NCBI GenBank assembly: GCA_963774895.1
Contig: CAVZGN010000002.1
Location: 124,001-188,000, forward strand
Length of the DNA: 64,000 nucleotides
Origin: REEB76 sp963774895
GTDB taxonomy: Bacteria; Pseudomonadota; Gammaproteobacteria; Natronospirales; REEB76
Direction of reading: 5' to 3'
Made by a program: the position numbers and the translations under genes. Positions 43,990 to 53,056 of the stretch are shown one piece after another. Position 1 is the first letter of the stretch. Every line of letters starts with the position of its first letter. The notes under the pieces are model-generated. The model was not told the origin of the DNA, made no database searches, and saw nothing but the letters and a program-made list of their open reading frames with translations.

Positions 43990-45531
43990 TTAGTGCCCGG
44001 CATCCACAACTGCCCGAGCCGTGCTGGCATTACGCCGCCCCAACCACACGAACGCCACCAGTACCATGAAGATGCAACCTGATAACCAGGAAAAATCATC
44101 CATGGCCTGCATGAAGGCCTGCTGTTGGATCGCATGCGCGAGTTCCGCGGTCGAGCGCGCGGCATCCAGGCCCAGGGCCTTGAGCCCGGCAAGCTGTCCC
44201 TGATGCAAGACGCTGGTGGTCGAGACCACCTCGCTCAGGCGCGCATCGTGCAAGGCTTCGCGCTGGTCCCACAGGGTTATGCCGAGAGAGGCGCCAAACC
44301 CCGCGCCCAACATCCGCAGAAAATTGATCAGGCCCGAGGCGCTTGCGACCCGTTGTGGCGGCAGCCCCGTGAATGCCATCGACATCAGCGGCACAAAGAA
44401 CAGCGGCATGCCGGCGCCAAAAATAAGCCGCGGCCACATCAACTGGGTGAGCGTCACGCCGGTATTGAACTGCACGTTCCAGAACGAGACCGCGGCAAAT
44501 ATCAGGAATGCGGACATGATCAGCGCCCGCAAGTCGAAGCGCTGCATCAGCAGGCCCATACAGGGTGCCACCACCACCGCCAGTACGCCGATGGGCGCCG
44601 AGGCTATGCCGGCCTGGGTCGCGGTATAGCCCATCTCGGTCTGCAACCACAGCGGGAACACCACCACGTTGGCGAAATAGGTAAGAAACCCCAAGGTGAT
44701 CGCGAGGGTCGCGACGCTAAAATTGCGCTGTTTGAACAGGCTCAGATCCACGACCGGGTGTTCCTCGGTGAGTTCCCAGGCCACGAAGAAACTCAGTGCC
44801 ACCGCCGCCGTCACCGCCAGGATTCGAATCGTATCCGAAGAAAACCAAGCCAGGTCATTGCCTTTATCCAGCATGATCTGCAGTGCCGCCACCCCGATGA
44901 CCAGCAAGCCAAGACCAATGCCATCGATGGGCCACCGCTCGGTCAAGGTTTCGCGTCCCCGCAGCAATCTCCAGGTAATCCACACGGCAACCAGGCCCAC
45001 GGGCACGTTGATATAGAAGACCCACGGCCAGTTGTAATTGTCCGTGATCCAACCGCCGAGCAGTGGACCGGCAACCGGCGCGATCACTGCCGTCATGCTC
45101 CAGATGGAAAGCGCGGTGCCGTGCTTTTCCTTGGGATAATTGCTGAGCAGCAGACTCTGAGACAGGGGGATCATGGGTCCGGCGACGGCGCCCTGCAGCA
45201 CTCGAAACATCACCAGCGCGGTCAGGTTGGGTGCCAGTCCGCACAGCAGGGACAGCAACGAAAACAACAGCGTCGACCAGATGAAAAGTTTTACTTCACC
45301 CAAACGTCGTCCGAACCAGCCGGCCAGCGGCAGGGATATGGCCATGCTCACGGTAAATGAGGTGATGACCCAGGTGCCCTGATCCGGGCTGATGGCCAGG
45401 TCGCCCGCGATGGTGGGAATCGCGACATTGGCGATGGACGTGTCCAGCACGTTCATGAACACCGCCAGCGACACGCCCACCGTCAGCAGGACGAGCTGAA
45501 ACCCCGCTATGGGTGATTGCTCAGCGGTCAC
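43990..45531 (-). CDS. DHA2-family multidrug MFS transporter (EmrB-like)
   Basis: A 513-aa drug:H+ antiporter with 14 transmembrane segments. DTSIANVAIPTIAGDL (motif D1, TM1), SFTVSMAISLPLAGWFGRRLGEVKLF (motif A) and PLLGGWITDNYNWPWVFYINVP (motif C) are visible. The frame is open further upstream into emrA; a GTG that overlaps the emrA end by 11 bp gives a normal N-terminus. Together with the HlyD-like protein it should form an inner-membrane/periplasm efflux pump. Confidence 0.9.
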   Translation of the reverse strand: MTAEQSPIAGFQLVLLTVGVSLAVFMNVLDTSIANVAIPTIAGDLAISPDQGTWVITSFTVSMAISLPLAGWFGRRLGEVKLFIWSTLLFSLLSLLCGLAPNLTALVMFRVLQGAVAGPMIPLSQSLLLSNYPKEKHGTALSIWSMTAVIAPVAGPLLGGWITDNYNWPWVFYINVPVGLVAVWITWRLLRGRETLTERWPIDGIGLGLLVIGVAALQIMLDKGNDLAWFSSDTIRILAVTAAVALSFFVAWELTEEHPVVDLSLFKQRNFSVATLAITLGFLTYFANVVVFPLWLQTEMGYTATQAGIASAPIGVLAVVVAPCMGLLMQRFDLRALIMSAFLIFAAVSFWNVQFNTGVTLTQLMWPRLIFGAGMPLFFVPLMSMAFTGLPPQRVASASGLINFLRMLGAGFGASLGITLWDQREALHDARLSEVVSTTSVLHQGQLAGLKALGLDAARSTAELAHAIQQQAFMQAMDDFSWLSGCIFMVLVAFVWLGRRNASTARAVVDAGH

Positions 45532-46735
45532 GGCTGTTAACCATGGGATGATCGACAGCCACCATCGGTGCATTGCCGGGGACAACGTTATCCCGGACGA
45601 TGGAGGCAATCAGACTCGCCGCTCCCTGCAGACGCTGGTCGTAGACCGAGGTGACGTACTCAGGATCAGCGGGAGGATCGCCGGCGCTAGTCGCGATGCT
45701 CGCGTGGGTGTCGACGCTCACGTCCATGGACAAGCCGACCCGCAGGGGATGCGCACTGATATCGTTATGATCGATTCGCACCCGTACCGGCACGCGCTGC
45801 ACCACCTTGATCCAATTGCCGGTGGCGTTTTGCGGCGGCAGCAGCGCAAAAGCACTGCCGGTGCCGGCATCCACACCCACGACTTCTCCATGGAAGGTCA
45901 CGCTGCTGCCGTACAGATCCGAACGCATGCTCACCGGCTGGCCTGGATGAATGTGATCCAGCTGTGATTCCTTGAAGTTGGCGTTCACCCAAATCTGCTT
46001 GAGGGGCACCACCACCATCAGCAGGCTGTTGGCATCCACGTGCTGGCCCACCTGCACGTCGCGCGTCGCCACATAGCCCGACACCGGTGCCACGATGGTC
46101 ATGCGTTGCAGGTTGAGATAGGCGGCGCGCACTTGGGCCGCGGCCAGCTTGACGTCCGGATTGTTCATGAGGTTGGTGTCCACCACCTGCGCACGCGTAG
46201 CCGCCAGCGCTTGGCGTGCCGCTTGTAAATTGGCGTCGTCGACATCGATGGCGGTGGCGTTGTGTTCCAGGGCACTGGCCGGGAAATAACCGAGACGCTT
46301 CAGGTTCAAATGACGCTGATAATCTGCACGCGCCTGGGCGAGGGTGGCGCGCTCCGCGGCCAGCTTGCCCGAGAGCTGTTTCTCGGTCGCAAACAGTTGC
46401 TCCGCGTGGCGCACCGTGGAGGCGAGTTTGGCTTCCGCTTCCTGCAGCGCAATCTTGGCATCGGAGTCGTCGAGCCGCACCAGGACCTGGCCTTCCTTGA
46501 CCGGGCTGGTTTCATCCACCAGCACGGCCATGACATTGCCTTGGGCCTCGGTCATAACCGGCACACGATTGCCCGCCACGTAGGCGTCATCGGTTGATTC
46601 ATGAAAACGTCCGACTGTCGCCCAGTACACGCTGTAACCCATAGCCGCACAAACAAATACCATCGCCAGCGCGAGCAGTGCGAACTTGCGGCGCCGCAGT
46701 CGGGTAGTTTTAGTCTGCAATTCTTGGTCTGTCAT
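45521..46735 (-). CDS. EmrA/HlyD-family periplasmic adaptor
   Basis: A 404-aa membrane-fusion protein: a short cytosolic N-terminus, one TM helix (FALLALAMVFVCAAMGYSVYW), a biotinyl-lipoyl-like domain (STDDAYVAGNRVPVMTEAQGNV), a coiled-coil hairpin (about 95-200) and a beta-barrel (IVAPVSGYVATRDVQVGQHV). The ATG of MTDQELQ has GAGGAG upstream. First structural gene of the efflux operon, preceded by a TetR-type operator. Confidence 0.9.
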   Translation of the reverse strand: MTDQELQTKTTRLRRRKFALLALAMVFVCAAMGYSVYWATVGRFHESTDDAYVAGNRVPVMTEAQGNVMAVLVDETSPVKEGQVLVRLDDSDAKIALQEAEAKLASTVRHAEQLFATEKQLSGKLAAERATLAQARADYQRHLNLKRLGYFPASALEHNATAIDVDDANLQAARQALAATRAQVVDTNLMNNPDVKLAAAQVRAAYLNLQRMTIVAPVSGYVATRDVQVGQHVDANSLLMVVVPLKQIWVNANFKESQLDHIHPGQPVSMRSDLYGSSVTFHGEVVGVDAGTGSAFALLPPQNATGNWIKVVQRVPVRVRIDHNDISAHPLRVGLSMDVSVDTHASIATSAGDPPADPEYVTSVYDQRLQGAASLIASIVRDNVVPGNAPMVAVDHPMVNSRDR

Positions 46736-46777
46736 GACGCTTCTCCTCAAATGCATGGCTGTCGAACACTGAAATAG

Positions 46778-46793
46778 TTGACCGTCTAGTCAA
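46778..46793. promoter_or_regulatory. TetR operator in front of the efflux operon
   Basis: TTGACCGTCTAGTCAA (arms TTGAC/GTCAA), identical to the site before tetR at 47488. It lies 43 bp upstream of the emrA start. Confidence 0.8.
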
Positions 46794-46822
46794 TCTCCGG
46801 GCAAAAAAATAGCGCTGCTTCC

Positions 46823-47455
46823 TTAGGCCACGCGCGCTTTCTTGGGCGGAGACTTCTGTTCCGTAGCGCCCAGTAATCGGAGTGCCTGCTCGTACAATCC
46901 GGCCAGCGGTTCAGGGCTGTTTTGGATCCGCGCCCGCGCCCAAGCACCTTCAAACAATGAATACACGGCTTGTGTGGCCGCCTCCACATCGTCCACATTG
47001 ATCAGGCCGGCATCATTGGCATCCTGGATCGCCGACTGAAAATAGCGAAGCTTTCTCTTAAGCGCGCGTTGCGCGGCCTCGACGACCTCTGCTTCAACGC
47101 CTTCGCCGCCCATGGCGACACTGAATATGGGACAACCGAGTATGCGCTCACCGCTTTGCTGCTTTTCCTTTTGATTCTTATACATCGTTTCCATATAACG
47201 CTTCAGCCTCTCGAGCGGTGGGATATCCGCCGCAAATGACGCTTCCAGTAGCGGCCGACTATAGCTTTCCCATTGAGCTTCCAGAGCCGCCTTGGCAAGC
47301 GCCGGCTTGGATTCGAAATAGTGGTAAAAACTTCCCTTCCTGACGTCGGCCTTTTCGCAGATGCCATCCACGGTCACCGCGTTGTACCCAAGCTTCCAGG
47401 TCAACTCGTTGGCCGCTGCCAGCAGGCGCTGGCGTGCATCACTCACTCTACCCAT
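46823..47455 (-). CDS. TetR-family repressor of the efflux operon
   Basis: A 210-aa TetR/AcrR regulator. The helix-turn-helix is NAVTVDGICEKADVRKGSFYHYFESK (about 25-50); the C-terminal domain has FEGAWARARI and ends with a basic tail (PPKKARVA). One perfect copy of TTGACCGTCTAGTCAA lies upstream of it and another in front of emrA, so it very likely represses both itself and the pump. The inducer is unknown. Confidence 0.9.
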   Translation of the reverse strand: MGRVSDARQRLLAAANELTWKLGYNAVTVDGICEKADVRKGSFYHYFESKPALAKAALEAQWESYSRPLLEASFAADIPPLERLKRYMETMYKNQKEKQQSGERILGCPIFSVAMGGEGVEAEVVEAAQRALKRKLRYFQSAIQDANDAGLINVDDVEAATQAVYSLFEGAWARARIQNSPEPLAGLYEQALRLLGATEQKSPPKKARVA

Positions 47456-47487
47456 GGCTGCGCTCCGTTTTCATGTGGGAAGTATAG

Positions 47488-47503
47488 TTGACCGTCTAGT
47501 CAA
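47488..47503. promoter_or_regulatory. TetR operator in front of tetR
   Basis: TTGACCGTCTAGTCAA, 33 bp upstream of the tetR ATG. The identity extends to the left (TATAGTTGAC versus AATAGTTGAC), covering likely promoter bases as well. Confidence 0.8.
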
Positions 47504-47571
47504 ATTCAAGGGGGTGATCAAAAAAATTCATCCGTGCCTACCATCAGGCATTCCAAGGCTTGGGGGCTGCG

Positions 47572-47722
47572 GATGGTGAAGGTGAGCGTGGAGCAGGCGC
47601 CGCAGATCGCGCGCCGGTGGGGGCGCAGCAAGCCAATTCAGATGCTGTTCAACCATGGCTCGCTGGAAGCCCAGAAAGTGGGTGCTCTATCCAAGCCTCG
47701 GCCTAAGGCTTTTATCGAATTA
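47572..47722 (+). pseudogene. trxA fragment, copy C (3' half)
   Basis: About 150 bp matching the second half of trxA, from VKVNVEQEPQIARQ through EAQKVGALSK to KAFIEL, with the cis-Pro kept but R-Q-P-T replaced by K-P-I-Q and the C-terminal residue changed. The active-site half is missing, so no thioredoxin can be made. The frame is still open for 75 codons, from a start that lies in unrelated sequence. Confidence 0.85.
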
Positions 47723-47775
47723 TCAGATTCAGACCACCAACCTCTGAAGATTAGGCGCTAGCACCGGGGCCGGGA

Positions 47776-48174
47776 TTATTTGATCGGGGCTGTGCCTTGC
47801 ATGCGGTCGACCTTCAAGAAATGCTTCTTGGCCAGGGCCAGCAGCTGGCCCTCGGTGGGGTGGTCCACGGTCTCCCAGGCCACGATCTGTTTCGCCACCT
47901 GCGGACGGTGCTTCTCCACGAAGTGGCGAAAGTCGGTCTGGGAGGTGTGCCCGCCGGCCACCAGCACTTCGGCGATGCCGGCGAGTGCATCGCATACTTC
48001 ACCGAAGAACTCATGTTGGGTGCGCACATCGCTGCCGGGCTGGCGGGTGTGGTGGCTATGCAGGCGATGCTGGCTGCGCGACTTGACCTTCTGGGCCTGC
48101 AGATGTTCGGCATCGAACTGCAGCACTTCGGCGCTATGATGGTCTATCAGGACGACAGCGTGGTGCTGCGGCAT
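47776..48174 (-). CDS. eRF1-domain-like ('translational machinery') protein
   Basis: A 132-aa protein beginning HHAVVLIDHHSAEVLQFD, with LVAGGHTSQTDFRHFVEKHRPQVAKQIV and VDHPTEGQLLALAKKHFLKVDRM at the end. These match a small proteobacterial family usually annotated as translational machinery protein, related to the eRF1/Pelota middle domain. The role is not established. It lies between trxA fragments C and D, on the opposite strand to them. Confidence 0.65.
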   Translation of the reverse strand: MPQHHAVVLIDHHSAEVLQFDAEHLQAQKVKSRSQHRLHSHHTRQPGSDVRTQHEFFGEVCDALAGIAEVLVAGGHTSQTDFRHFVEKHRPQVAKQIVAWETVDHPTEGQLLALAKKHFLKVDRMQGTAPIK

Positions 48175-48291
48175 GGGAATTTCCTCGCGGGCTGGGATGT
48201 CTCGGCGCAGTAGTGTATCCCTGGTCGGGTACTAACGCTCAAGCGTCTCGGGCGAATTAATTATTCCGGAAGACCTTTGCCCGTCTCAATG

Positions 48292-48406
48292 AAATAAATT
48301 GGGCCTGAGCAGATAACATTGAATCCTCCCCGCGAATCAATCGATCCCGCTATCAAAAGTAATTCGTCGGCATGAATCAATTGACAACGACGAACAGGTG
48401 CTGCAA
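48292..48406 (+). pseudogene. trxA fragment, copy D (extended leader plus first codons)
   Basis: AATAAATTGGG...GAGCAG, then CGCGAATCAATCGATCCCGC, AATTCGTCGGC and ATGAATCAATTGACAACGACG, ending at CAGGTGCTGCAA. Beyond this the sequence is unrelated and passes straight into the ribosome site of the next gene. The coding part is shifted by a lost base, as in copy B, with which it shares CAATTGACAACGACG. Confidence 0.78.
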
Positions 48407-48427
48407 CCCACGAAACAGGAGATTGCC

Positions 48428-51400
48428 ATGACTTCACGGCTTAGAACGTCGGGATTGCATCTGGTTGGCCGCACGCTGGCAGCCGCTACCGCTTTGTGTA
48501 TCGCAGCGGCAGTGCAGGCCCAGGTCAGCCCGCAGTTGCTGCAGGGCATGCAATGGCGAAACATCGGTCCGTTCATCGCCGGCAAGGTGGATTCCGTATC
48601 CGGAGTGAACGGACAACCTGCAATCGGCTATGTGGGTACCGATAACGGCGGAGTCTGGAAGACCATGAATGCCGGCGTCACCTGGCATCCTGTGACCGAT
48701 GCCGTGCAGGCGATCCGCGGGATCACGGCGCTGGCGGTGGCGCCATCACAAGCATCGATCATCTACGCGGGTACCGGCAGCATCTTCGGCTCCCAGTACA
48801 GCAGCGGCATCTGGAAATCCACCGATGCCGGGGCCCACTGGCAGAGCGCGGGTTTGAATGATGCCGGCGCCATAAGCTGGTTGCTGGTGGATCAGCATGA
48901 TCCCGACTTGCTGCTGGCCGCCACCCGCGGCATCGATCATCAAAAAGGCGGAGCGCGCGGTGTATTTCGCAGCACCGATGGCGGATACAGCTGGCGCTTG
49001 GTCCTGGCCGCCGGGCCGAAGTCGGGTGCCACTAACCTCGCCTGGGCGACCGATAATCAACGCGTGATTTTTGCCACCGTGGCGCAGACCTATCGCGCCC
49101 CGGGGGTTTCAGCTTATTCGCAGTTCAAGCACCCCGGGCCTTCAAACCTCTACAAATCCACCGACGCGGGCCTGACCTGGACGAAACTCGCGGGCCACGG
49201 TCTGCCTGAAATGGCCGGGCCGGCCGCGGTCGCAGATGGCACGCACGCCCAGCGCGTGTACCTGTTGAACCGCAAGGGGCTGTACCGGTCGGACGATGGC
49301 GGGGCCGATTGGTCGCTCGTCACCAAGACCATCTATACATCCAGCAAGCAGGTGTTGGTGGATCCAGCCAATCCGGATGTGGTCTACACCATGGGAACCT
49401 GTGTCTACCGCTCCACCGATGGCGGTCACACCCTGGTGGCGTTCAAAGGCGCGCCCGGGGGCGACGATCCAAACCAGTGGTGGATCGACCCGAGCAATCC
49501 GCAGCACATTGTCTACGGCGGCGATCAGGGCGCTACCATCAGCCTCGACGGCGGCAGCAGCTGGAGCCTGTGGTACAACCAGGCCACCGCGGAGATGTAC
49601 AAGATCACCACGGACCACCGCTTCCCCTACTGGATCTACGGCAGCAAGCAGGACAGCGGCGCGGTAGCCGTCGCCAGCCGCGGTCTTTTCGGGGAGATCA
49701 CGGATCTCGACTGGTTTCCGTTGCCGGGCTGGGAGACGGGATTCGTGGCCATCGATCCTGCCAATGCCGATGTCCTATTCAGCAGCGGCAATCTGGGCTT
49801 CCTACAAAAGCTTAACCGCAAGACCTGGGGCGCACAAAGCGTTGATCCGGGTATCGGCGCTATCAGCGCCGTCAGCGACACCGATTTTCGGCGCGCTGTT
49901 TCACCTCCGATCGTGTTTTCGCCGCAGGCTCCGCACACCCTGTATTACGGCACCCAGAATCTATGGGCGACCCGCGACGGCGGCGATCAGTGGCAGAAGC
50001 TCAGCCCGGACCTGACCGCGCATCCGGGCAAGCCGCCGATGCCTCCACCGGAAGGTGTGCATCACGGCGATGCCCTCGAGTCGCTGTCGCCTTCGACCGT
50101 CGAGGCCGGGGTGATATGGACAGGCAGCAACAACGGTGTGATCTATGTGACCCGGGACGGCGGACAACACTGGCAGGATGTGACGCCGCCGAAGTTATCC
50201 ATCCGCTGCGTCGTCAATGTTCAGGCATCCGATTTCAATCCGGCGGAGGCTTATGCGGCAGTCGAGGACGCGGCCACCGGGGATGACACGCCGCATATTT
50301 ATCGCACCCGCGACTATGGAAAAAACTGGCAGAGCATCGTTGCCGGCCTGCCGACGGACCAGGCCACGAGCAGTTTCGTGCGGGTGGTGCGGGAAGATCC
50401 GCACAAGCAAGGTCTGCTGTTCGCGGGCACGGAAACATCGGTGTACGTGTCCTTCGACGATGGCGACCACTGGCAATCCCTGCGTCTCAACCTGCCGACC
50501 ACCTCTTTTTATGATCTGCAGATCCACGATGGCGATCTGATTGCCGCGACCTATGGCCGCGCCATCTGGATTCTGGACGACATCTCGCCGCTCGAGCAAA
50601 TGAGCGCGGACATCGCCGGCCAGTCGGTACATTTGTTCCGTCCCGCGGAGGCGATATTGGTGCAGTCGAACGTGAACCAGGACACCCCGTTCCCGCCCGA
50701 GGTTCCGCACACCAAGAATCCGCCGCAAGGAGCGATCATCGATTACTGGCTCAGTAATCCAGCACGCACGCTAGAGCTGCAGATTCTCGATGATACCGGC
50801 AAACTGGTGCGCACCTATTCGAACGCACCGTTGCCCAAGCTCGATCAGCCCGCCCCGCCGGCGCCCAGTTTCTGGATCAGGCCGGCGCAGCCATTGCCGG
50901 TTGCTGCGGGGGCACATCGGGTGACCTGGAACATGCGTTACCCGACGCCAGCGGCGCTGTTCTTCGACCAATCCATTGCGGCCGTACCGGAAGACACGCC
51001 GTTTGTTCCGCAAGGTCCGCTGGCGCTGCCCGGTCATTACACGGTGAAGCTGACGGTGGACGGAACTTCTTATACGCAACCGCTGACGCTTAAGCAGGAT
51101 CCGCGACTCAGTGACTCACCGGCAGCCATGGACGCCATGCGCAAGCAACTGGCGCTCGCGCAGCAGATCATCGCGGTCATGACGGCCAGCAAGCAGGCTT
51201 ATGAACAGGGCAAGGCATTGGGCGCAAAACTGAGCCCGTCAGGTAAAGGTTCAGCGGACGAGCTGGCAAAGTCGCTGCAGGTGCAACTCGCCAAGCTCAT
51301 CGGCACTTTTGACGAGGCGTCCATCGGCCTCTCCGGCGGGCCTTACGCTGTACCGCCCGTTAAAGGCGCCACCAGTTTCAGCAGGATCAATGCACAATCA

Positions 51401-51619
51401 TCGGTGTTACTGGAGATGGTCACTTCTACCAGTGAAAATGCTCCGGTAACCTCCCTGTACCGCACTTATCGGGAGCTGTGCGGGGATTTCAACACCACCG
51501 CAGCGGCGTGGAATGCATTGCAACCGCAAGCCACGAAACTGGATGCCCGGCTCAAGCACACTGGCACCGACCAGCAGCTCATGTTGACGGCTATCTCCCC
51601 GTTGACTTGTAACAAATAA
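48428..51619 (+). CDS. Exported VPS10/sortilin-like beta-propeller protein
   Basis: A 1063-aa exported protein with a signal peptide (ending AAVQAQ). Repeated BNR/Asp-box-like motifs (S/TDGG-x-x-W: STDAGAHW, STDGGYSW, SDDGGADW, SLDGGSSW, TRDGGQHW) define two stacked beta-propellers over about residues 35-720. The C-terminal 300 residues carry a beta-sandwich and a helical part. Relatives are annotated as glycosyl hydrolases or WD40/YVTN-like exoproteins; I do not see a catalytic set. AGGAGA stands eight bases upstream. Its 5' flank is a trxA leader copy, which may provide the promoter. Confidence 0.8.
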   Translation: MTSRLRTSGLHLVGRTLAAATALCIAAAVQAQVSPQLLQGMQWRNIGPFIAGKVDSVSGVNGQPAIGYVGTDNGGVWKTMNAGVTWHPVTDAVQAIRGITALAVAPSQASIIYAGTGSIFGSQYSSGIWKSTDAGAHWQSAGLNDAGAISWLLVDQHDPDLLLAATRGIDHQKGGARGVFRSTDGGYSWRLVLAAGPKSGATNLAWATDNQRVIFATVAQTYRAPGVSAYSQFKHPGPSNLYKSTDAGLTWTKLAGHGLPEMAGPAAVADGTHAQRVYLLNRKGLYRSDDGGADWSLVTKTIYTSSKQVLVDPANPDVVYTMGTCVYRSTDGGHTLVAFKGAPGGDDPNQWWIDPSNPQHIVYGGDQGATISLDGGSSWSLWYNQATAEMYKITTDHRFPYWIYGSKQDSGAVAVASRGLFGEITDLDWFPLPGWETGFVAIDPANADVLFSSGNLGFLQKLNRKTWGAQSVDPGIGAISAVSDTDFRRAVSPPIVFSPQAPHTLYYGTQNLWATRDGGDQWQKLSPDLTAHPGKPPMPPPEGVHHGDALESLSPSTVEAGVIWTGSNNGVIYVTRDGGQHWQDVTPPKLSIRCVVNVQASDFNPAEAYAAVEDAATGDDTPHIYRTRDYGKNWQSIVAGLPTDQATSSFVRVVREDPHKQGLLFAGTETSVYVSFDDGDHWQSLRLNLPTTSFYDLQIHDGDLIAATYGRAIWILDDISPLEQMSADIAGQSVHLFRPAEAILVQSNVNQDTPFPPEVPHTKNPPQGAIIDYWLSNPARTLELQILDDTGKLVRTYSNAPLPKLDQPAPPAPSFWIRPAQPLPVAAGAHRVTWNMRYPTPAALFFDQSIAAVPEDTPFVPQGPLALPGHYTVKLTVDGTSYTQPLTLKQDPRLSDSPAAMDAMRKQLALAQQIIAVMTASKQAYEQGKALGAKLSPSGKGSADELAKSLQVQLAKLIGTFDEASIGLSGGPYAVPPVKGATSFSRINAQSSVLLEMVTSTSENAPVTSLYRTYRELCGDFNTTAAAWNALQPQATKLDARLKHTGTDQQLMLTAISPLTCNK

Positions 51620-51629
51620 CACAAGGAAT

Positions 51630-51851
51630 CGGGGTCGATTCAGTACCCTTTTTCTATAACCGCGAACCAATCAATCCCACACTCTCAGACAATTCATCGC
51701 CATGCATCCATTGAATTTCGACAAACAGATGCGGCAAGCCAAACTGCCAGTGCGGGTGGATTACTGGAAGGTGTGGTGCGAACGCTGCAACGGACTTCAC
51801 GTCGGGCCGAACGGGATTTGCAGACTGATGCTTCCGATCCTGTCGTTGTAA
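51630..51851 (+). pseudogene. trxA fragment, copy E (leader plus 5' half, fused to foreign 3' end)
   Basis: GGGGTCGATTCAGTACCC, then CGCGAACCAATCAATCCC and AATTCATCGCC, lead to ATG (51702). A 49-codon frame follows: its first 29 codons match trxA and keep the active-site spacing (W-C-E-R-C), after which it runs into the antisense of the barrel-protein gene and stops at 51851. It might still be translated, since the leader and start are intact, but it lacks the remainder of the fold. Confidence 0.75.
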
Positions 51852-52420
51852 CCGTGGTTGCCGTAGAGACCGTTGCCACCCGTGTGTAGGTACTGCAAGC
51901 TGAAGCGCAACACGCCGCCCCAGCTCCAGGGAGACGCCAGAAAACCGATGCCAAACGTGCCGTAGAGTTTGGTGCCGGTATTGGGCAGTGCATAGCTGTC
52001 ATAACCAGGGCCGCTGGGAACACAGCGGCAGCCGACACCGCTGTCCACTTGATGGTTTAAACCGATACCGAAGAGCAAAAACGGCGCCAATGGCTTGGGC
52101 CGGTGGTCAAAGAACCATAGGCTGTTCAGGCCGTAAGTGGTTTGATGGTAGGAGCCGGGGCTGCCGTTGTCGAAATCCTGGTTGTAATCAAGCACGCCGA
52201 ATTCCAGATTCCAATCTGAAGCGATCGGCCGGCCGAAACTCAGTTGCCAGGCGCTACCGTTGGTGGTGCTTTCCTTGCTGTCCGGCCAGGCGTAGCTGTA
52301 TTGGGGAGCGAGGTACCAGCGAGCATCGAACCCGGTGCGGTCTTGTGCGGGTGCAATCCGCGGCAGTGCCAGTATGCCCAGCGCGATCGTCAACAGAATA
52401 TAGTTGAGTTGCAGTTGCAT
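51797..52420 (-). CDS. Outer-membrane beta-barrel protein
   Basis: A 207-aa protein with a signal peptide (ending PRIAPAQ) and alternating beta-strands with aromatic girdle residues, ending IGSISLQIPFGP. The pattern (WYLAPQYSYAW, WNLEFGVLDYNQDF, LAPFLLFGIGLNH, KLYGTFGIGFLASPW) is that of an eight-stranded OMP_b-brl/OmpW-like barrel. It lacks the PagL H-x-S-N motif. The ATG of MQLQLN is chosen over a GTG five codons upstream. Its 3' end overlaps the E copy of the trxA repeat. Confidence 0.75.
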   Translation of the reverse strand: MQLQLNYILLTIALGILALPRIAPAQDRTGFDARWYLAPQYSYAWPDSKESTTNGSAWQLSFGRPIASDWNLEFGVLDYNQDFDNGSPGSYHQTTYGLNSLWFFDHRPKPLAPFLLFGIGLNHQVDSGVGCRCVPSGPGYDSYALPNTGTKLYGTFGIGFLASPWSWGGVLRFSLQYLHTGGNGLYGNHGYNDRIGSISLQIPFGPT

Positions 52421-52487
52421 GCGGCTGTTGGCCACGCTTCCAGGATATCCCGGAATGACATAAAGATTTATATTCTATGATAGGTCA

Positions 52488-52503
52488 GGGTCAGTACCCT
52501 TTT
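52488..52503. repeat. Second copy of the CAGTACCCTTTT motif
   Basis: GGGTCAGTACCCTTTT matches GATTCAGTACCCTTTTT at 51637-51653 in the same orientation. The two sites bracket the trxA copy E and the barrel-protein gene, about 850 bp apart. Confidence 0.55.
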
Positions 52504-52579
52504 CGCCGCCAAACACACTAAGCCTTCGCGGTATCCAAATTCCCGGCGGGCGCGTTTCCAATAATTGCTTTTGCCATGA

Positions 52580-53056
52580 TTACTTTATCCCGGTTTTCAC
52601 GCCGGCCGCGGGGTAGGCTTCCTGCATAGCGATGGAACCGGTCTCCAGCAGGGACTTGAGATTGGAGATGACCTTCGGCCAGCCGCCGGACACCGCCTCG
52701 ATCAACTTCGAGGGATCGCGCTCGATGCTGTGGGTGATGGAGAGCTTGACCGCCGAACCACTGGGTTCCAGTTCCATGGTGCAAATCGAGTTACCTTCGG
52801 CCTTAACCTCTGGCTTGTTCTGGTGCTGCCAGCGGATCACCAAGCGCCGTGGCGGCTCGGCCGCGACGATCTCGCCGGCGTCGAAGACCTGACCGTTGCC
52901 GGATACCAGCTTCCACGGAGAACCCGCCGTCCATTGGCTTTCGCAGTGCATACCGAACCAGTACTGCTTGTGGAACTCCGCGTCGGTCAGTGCCGACCAC
53001 AGCTTCTGTGGTGTGGTGCGGATGTAAGTCACGTAAACAAAGGTTGATTTAGCCAT
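52580..53056 (-). CDS. SRPBCC/AHSA1-domain protein
   Basis: A 158-aa START/Bet v1-like protein with FVYVTYIRTTPQKLWSALTDAEFHKQYWFG at the N-terminus and LSITHSIERDPSKLIEAVSGGWPKVISNLKSLLETG at the end, which is the classical AHSA1 pattern. It overlaps the upstream ArsR gene by 8 bp, a very frequent pair in which the regulator controls its partner. Ligand unknown. Confidence 0.88.
   Translation of the reverse strand: MAKSTFVYVTYIRTTPQKLWSALTDAEFHKQYWFGMHCESQWTAGSPWKLVSGNGQVFDAGEIVAAEPPRRLVIRWQHQNKPEVKAEGNSICTMELEPSGSAVKLSITHSIERDPSKLIEAVSGGWPKVISNLKSLLETGSIAMQEAYPAAGVKTGIK

Noticed and set aside
47534..47761. A 75-codon functional thioredoxin-like protein
   Set aside because: It lacks the active-site half; the first 13 codons are unrelated, so it is treated as a fragment.
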